A stretch of DNA of 6,855 nt from an uncultured Bacteroidales bacterium (GTDB lineage Bacteria > Bacteroidota > Bacteroidia > Bacteroidales > JAUNSR01): contig CAMTOT010000155.1 in the NCBI GenBank assembly GCA_947074165.1, positions 1-6,855 on the forward strand. The letters are read 5' to 3'. The notes beneath the pieces were generated by a model. It was not told where the DNA came from, did not search any database, and worked only from the letters and a program-made list of their open reading frames with translations. Shown here one piece after another: positions 5,139 to 6,855 of this stretch (positions within the stretch are counted from its first letter, which is position 1; every line of letters starts with the position of its first letter). The translations under genes were made by a program, and so were the position numbers.

Positions 5139-6026
5139 ATGAAAAATTATTTATTCACATTTATAATAAGCTTATTCTTTCCCTTAATACTTTCCGCACA
5201 GGGTATAAATCCTATAGTATCAGAACTAATAAAAGACAAAAAACTAAAACTTGGATTCGCGGTTAAAGACATGGAGACAGGTATAATATCAGGCATAAAC
5301 TTCGACGATCGGTTCCCAATGCAAAGCGTATATAAATACCCCATTTCGCTTGCGGTGATGCATCTTATAGACTCAGGCAAATATAAATTAACTGATTCGG
5401 TAGAGATAACCAAATCTCAACTTCACACTAATACATGGAGTCCTCTCAGGGATCAATATCCTGATGGAATAAAACTACCAATCGCTGAGATTATAAAATA
5501 CACGATAGCTAAGAGTGACAATAATACATCCGACATATTATTTGATATGGCAGGAGGCGCAGAAGAGATTGATAAGTTTCTAAAGCAATGCCGTGTATGG
5601 CAGGTAAATGTAAAAAATACAGAAGACGAACTTCATGGCAATCCCGACCTTCAGTTTCAAAATGACGCTACACCGTGGGGAATGATAAGTCTGCTGTCTA
5701 TATTTGTCGAAAGAAGAATATTGAGAGAGGTAAGCTATAATTTTTTATGGGATGTTATGGCATCTACCGAAACAGGCTCAATTAAGAATAAATTACCGTC
5801 GGGCACTGTTGTAGCTCATAAAACGGGTTCTTCCGGGAAAAACTCACAGGGAGTGTATTCCGCAGTCAATGACGCTGGCATTATGGTGCTTCCATCCGGT
5901 AAAAAGGTAGCCTATGCTATATTTATAACTGACTCTCACGAATCAGAGCAAACAAATTATGATATAATTTCTGATTTGGGATTGATTATTTATAACTACT
6001 ATTCTAAAAATCGCTCAGTTATATAA
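5139..6026 (+). CDS. Class A beta-lactamase, subclass A2 (CepA/CblA/CfxA-like)
   Basis: This exported serine beta-lactamase of 295 residues, the usual length, would hydrolyse beta-lactam antibiotics in the periplasm. Residues 1-20 are a signal peptide with likely cleavage LSA|QG, giving a glutamine at the mature N-terminus; there is no lipobox cysteine. Catalytic motifs are complete: S-V-Y-K (S63, K66), S-D-N (126-128), the omega-loop glutamate in NTEDELH (E162 by alignment with the NEAQMH motif of PER-type enzymes) and K-T-G (228-230). The TYSPLR-like stretch here reads TWSPLRDQYPDG, and the long omega loop ending QFQNDATP matches the Bacteroidetes A2 group rather than TEM or SHV. Whether it is a penicillinase, cephalosporinase or extended-spectrum enzyme cannot be told from motifs. 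No mobile element flanks it, so it looks like a resident gene. A weak -7-like box, TACCTTTA, lies at 5117-5124, directly after the upstream terminator. Confidence 0.93.
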   Translation: MKNYLFTFIISLFFPLILSAQGINPIVSELIKDKKLKLGFAVKDMETGIISGINFDDRFPMQSVYKYPISLAVMHLIDSGKYKLTDSVEITKSQLHTNTWSPLRDQYPDGIKLPIAEIIKYTIAKSDNNTSDILFDMAGGAEEIDKFLKQCRVWQVNVKNTEDELHGNPDLQFQNDATPWGMISLLSIFVERRILREVSYNFLWDVMASTETGSIKNKLPSGTVVAHKTGSSGKNSQGVYSAVNDAGIMVLPSGKKVAYAIFITDSHESEQTNYDIISDLGLIIYNYYSKNRSVI

Positions 6027-6053
6027 GTATACCAATATAATGGCTGCCAATAA

Positions 6054-6095
6054 TAAAAAAAAGGCCCTCAAACCCTTTCTCAAGGCCTCGAGGGC
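6054..6095 (-). terminator. Intrinsic terminator for the minus-strand gene
   Basis: Read on the minus strand, GCCCTC (6095-6090) pairs with GAGGGC (6069-6064). An inner CCTT/AAGG stem (6085-6082 with 6077-6074) closes loop GAGA, and the structure runs into a run of eight Ts (6062-6055). It lies 108 bp beyond the stop of the minus-strand gene. The orientation of the T-run assigns it to the minus strand; on the plus strand no T-run follows the stem, so it would serve the converging beta-lactamase gene poorly. Confidence 0.8.
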
Positions 6096-6137
6096 AATAC
6101 CAATACAACCAATATTTTAAAAAATTATATTTATCAC

Positions 6138-6163
6138 ATTACAGCTGCCTGGGCCGCAGTAAT
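6138..6163 (+). repeat. Imperfect hairpin in the convergent intergenic region
   Basis: ATTAC at 6138-6142 pairs with GTAAT at 6159-6163, and inner GC steps pair around loop CTGG, with two mismatches (9 of 11 pairs). It lies between the minus-strand stop codon and its terminator, so it would be in the 3' untranslated region of that transcript. It is a local GC-rich patch in AT-rich DNA; no function is evident. Confidence 0.35.
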
Positions 6164-6202
6164 TCGATTCTTATAATCAGGTTGTTATATATTTTGTGCA
6201 AA

Positions 6203-6667
6203 CTATATGCTATCTCTTTTGTTGCGACTTATATATTTTACGATTTCCTCCTCTGATATGTATTGTCTGATGTAATTGTATTTGTCGATTAAAAAATCGG
6301 CATTTAAACCAAGTATCTTAGTATCCATACCAGTCTCATCCATATAAGCCATGACCGGAAGATACTTCATCAGATCGCGAACATGCCACATAAATTTTTT
6401 ATGACATAGTTGGATTCCATAAAAAACCTGCACCTTATCCCGATGTGAATAAAATTTATACTTATCCCACATCAACCAAGTACCCTTCCAATCAACGGTT
6501 ATCCAAAAAATTAAATTAAAGGCCTCCCATCGCTCAAAAATATCTGTGTAGGTAAATTGTACTACTATTTCATTTGGTGCGATTGTAACCCCCTCAAATT
6601 GGCTCAAAAGTGGTATAACCTCTTTGTATCGCTTAGATTTTGAATGCTGAAAAGATATTATTATCAT
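6203..6667 (-). CDS. Hypothetical protein, 154 residues, unrecognised
   Basis: I do not recognise the family. The protein starts MIIISFQHSKSKRYKEVI and has no signal peptide or membrane helix, so it is probably cytosolic. It is rich in aromatic residues, with a tryptophan-dense centre (WEAFNLIFWITVDWKG followed by TWLMWDKYKFY) that could be a mixed beta-sheet core. A charged C-terminal third (EEEIVKYISRNKRD) looks helical. There is one cysteine and no metal-binding or catalytic motif I can name. The ATG at 6667 is the only sensible start and has an A-rich leader. Several things support a real gene: the length of the frame in AT-rich DNA, protein-like composition, and a minus-strand intrinsic terminator at 6095-6054. 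It converges on the beta-lactamase gene. A possible gene end on the same strand lies 96 bp upstream. Confidence 0.7.
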   Translation of the reverse strand: MIIISFQHSKSKRYKEVIPLLSQFEGVTIAPNEIVVQFTYTDIFERWEAFNLIFWITVDWKGTWLMWDKYKFYSHRDKVQVFYGIQLCHKKFMWHVRDLMKYLPVMAYMDETGMDTKILGLNADFLIDKYNYIRQYISEEEIVKYISRNKRDSI

Positions 6668-6748
6668 TTTAGATACTTTGCATTAAAATATAAACATCAA
6701 AACATGACCAATGGTTTCTGCTATTTTCTTTTTTTCGCGCAACTTTTT

Positions 6749-6773
6749 TTCTTTTTCTTAAATTCAAAAAGAA
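6749..6773. repeat. AT-rich inverted repeat
   Basis: TTCTTTTT (6749-6756) and AAAAAGAA (6766-6773) form an 8-bp stem with a 9-nt loop, within a pyrimidine-rich tract (about 6716-6759) interrupted only by CGCGCAAC. It overlaps the stop of the possible minus-strand gene fragment. On neither strand is it a GC-rich terminator, though a weak terminator or spacer role is possible. Confidence 0.3.
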
Positions 6774-6853
6774 GGACTAGAGGGAGATTTTGAAAAAAAT
6801 GATGATGACGGAATTTCCTTTTTAGATATATCGTCAGATATATCTTTTATTTT
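6764..6853 (-). CDS. Possible C-terminal fragment of a minus-strand gene, serine-rich tail
   Basis: On the minus strand the frame is open from the window edge to a TGA at 6766-6764 and reads as 29 residues beginning KIKDISDDIS and ending FFSKSPSSPSF, a charged stretch followed by a serine/proline-rich tail. It looks like the low-complexity C-terminus of a protein encoded beyond the window, in the same direction as the 154-residue gene. The plus strand is also open here (about 31 codons from 6762, no ATG), so chance cannot be excluded. No family can be named. Confidence 0.3.
   Translation of the reverse strand, partial: KIKDISDDISKKEIPSSSFFSKSPSSPSF
6824..6845. repeat. Perfect 9-bp inverted repeat near the window edge
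   Basis: AGATATATC (6824-6832) and GATATATCT (6837-6845) are perfect inverted arms around GTCA, and each contains the self-palindrome GATATATC, so the unit is both a direct and an inverted repeat. T-rich sequence follows on the plus strand. It could be an operator or weak hairpin, or simply codons of the possible minus-strand gene (DISDDIS). Confidence 0.35.
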
Positions 6854-6855
6854 CT

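Noticed and set aside
5147..5413. 88-codon minus-strand frame over the beta-lactamase start
   Set aside because: It is antisense to the signal peptide and SVYK region of a confident gene.
6030..6114. Three copies of ACCAATA-like sequence as a repeat array or attachment site
   Set aside because: The copies are short, unevenly spaced and AT-rich; no integrase, duplicated target or regular unit supports an array or attachment site.
6685..6701. Minus-strand promoter for the 154-residue gene (TTTG at 6701-6698 and TATATTTT at 6692-6685)
   Set aside because: The spacer is only 5 bp and the -7 box has a mismatch, so it does not fit the Bacteroidetes promoter layout.

Overview
The window looks like AT-rich chromosomal DNA from a member of the Bacteroidota, most likely Bacteroidales. 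The signs are a TonB-dependent outer-membrane receptor, a subclass A2 class A beta-lactamase of the CepA/CblA/CfxA kind, start codons preceded by A-rich leaders rather than Shine-Dalgarno sequences, and several TAnnTTTG boxes of the Bacteroidetes -7 type. No rRNA, tRNA, CRISPR array or insertion sequence is visible. The first 55 bases are not biological: they match an Illumina P7/Read 2 adapter with an 8-base index, so the real sequence starts at 56 and position 1 is an assembly edge.

Layout. (1) 56-907: the C-terminal DsrE-like domain of a larger, truncated protein, probably a multidomain CoA-disulfide-reductase-type enzyme, followed 27 bp later by a small cysteine-containing MarR-family regulator. 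This looks like a sulfur or thiol redox unit. (2) 1006-3866: a 777-residue protein joining an N-terminal DUF1893 domain (deaminase-like fold, expected to be cytosolic) to a complete TonB-dependent receptor. It is followed 11 bp later by a six-helix membrane protein resembling an ECF-transporter S component. Together they look like an outer- plus inner-membrane uptake pair for a small, unidentified molecule. (3) 3867-4077: a leader region with two hairpins, one of them a 60-nt long imperfect palindrome ending in a T-run, then a -7-like box and a third hairpin before the next gene. (4) 4078-5058: a membrane-anchored calcineurin-like metallophosphoesterase, closed by a strong intrinsic terminator. 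(5) 5139-6026: an exported class A beta-lactamase with all catalytic motifs. (6) 6203-6667, minus strand: an unrecognised 154-residue protein converging on the beta-lactamase, with its own minus-strand terminator between the two genes. (7) The right edge holds a possible C-terminal fragment of another minus-strand gene and an AT-rich dyad.

The most unusual object is the DUF1893-TonB receptor fusion. A textbook signal peptide lies inside the polypeptide, at residues 136-158, immediately after the DUF1893 domain. The codon where a separate receptor gene would begin is ATA instead of ATG. The product may be cleaved into a cytosolic, membrane-tethered half and an outer-membrane half, the receptor may start internally, or the fusion may be a non-secretable relic. 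The sequence alone cannot decide between these.
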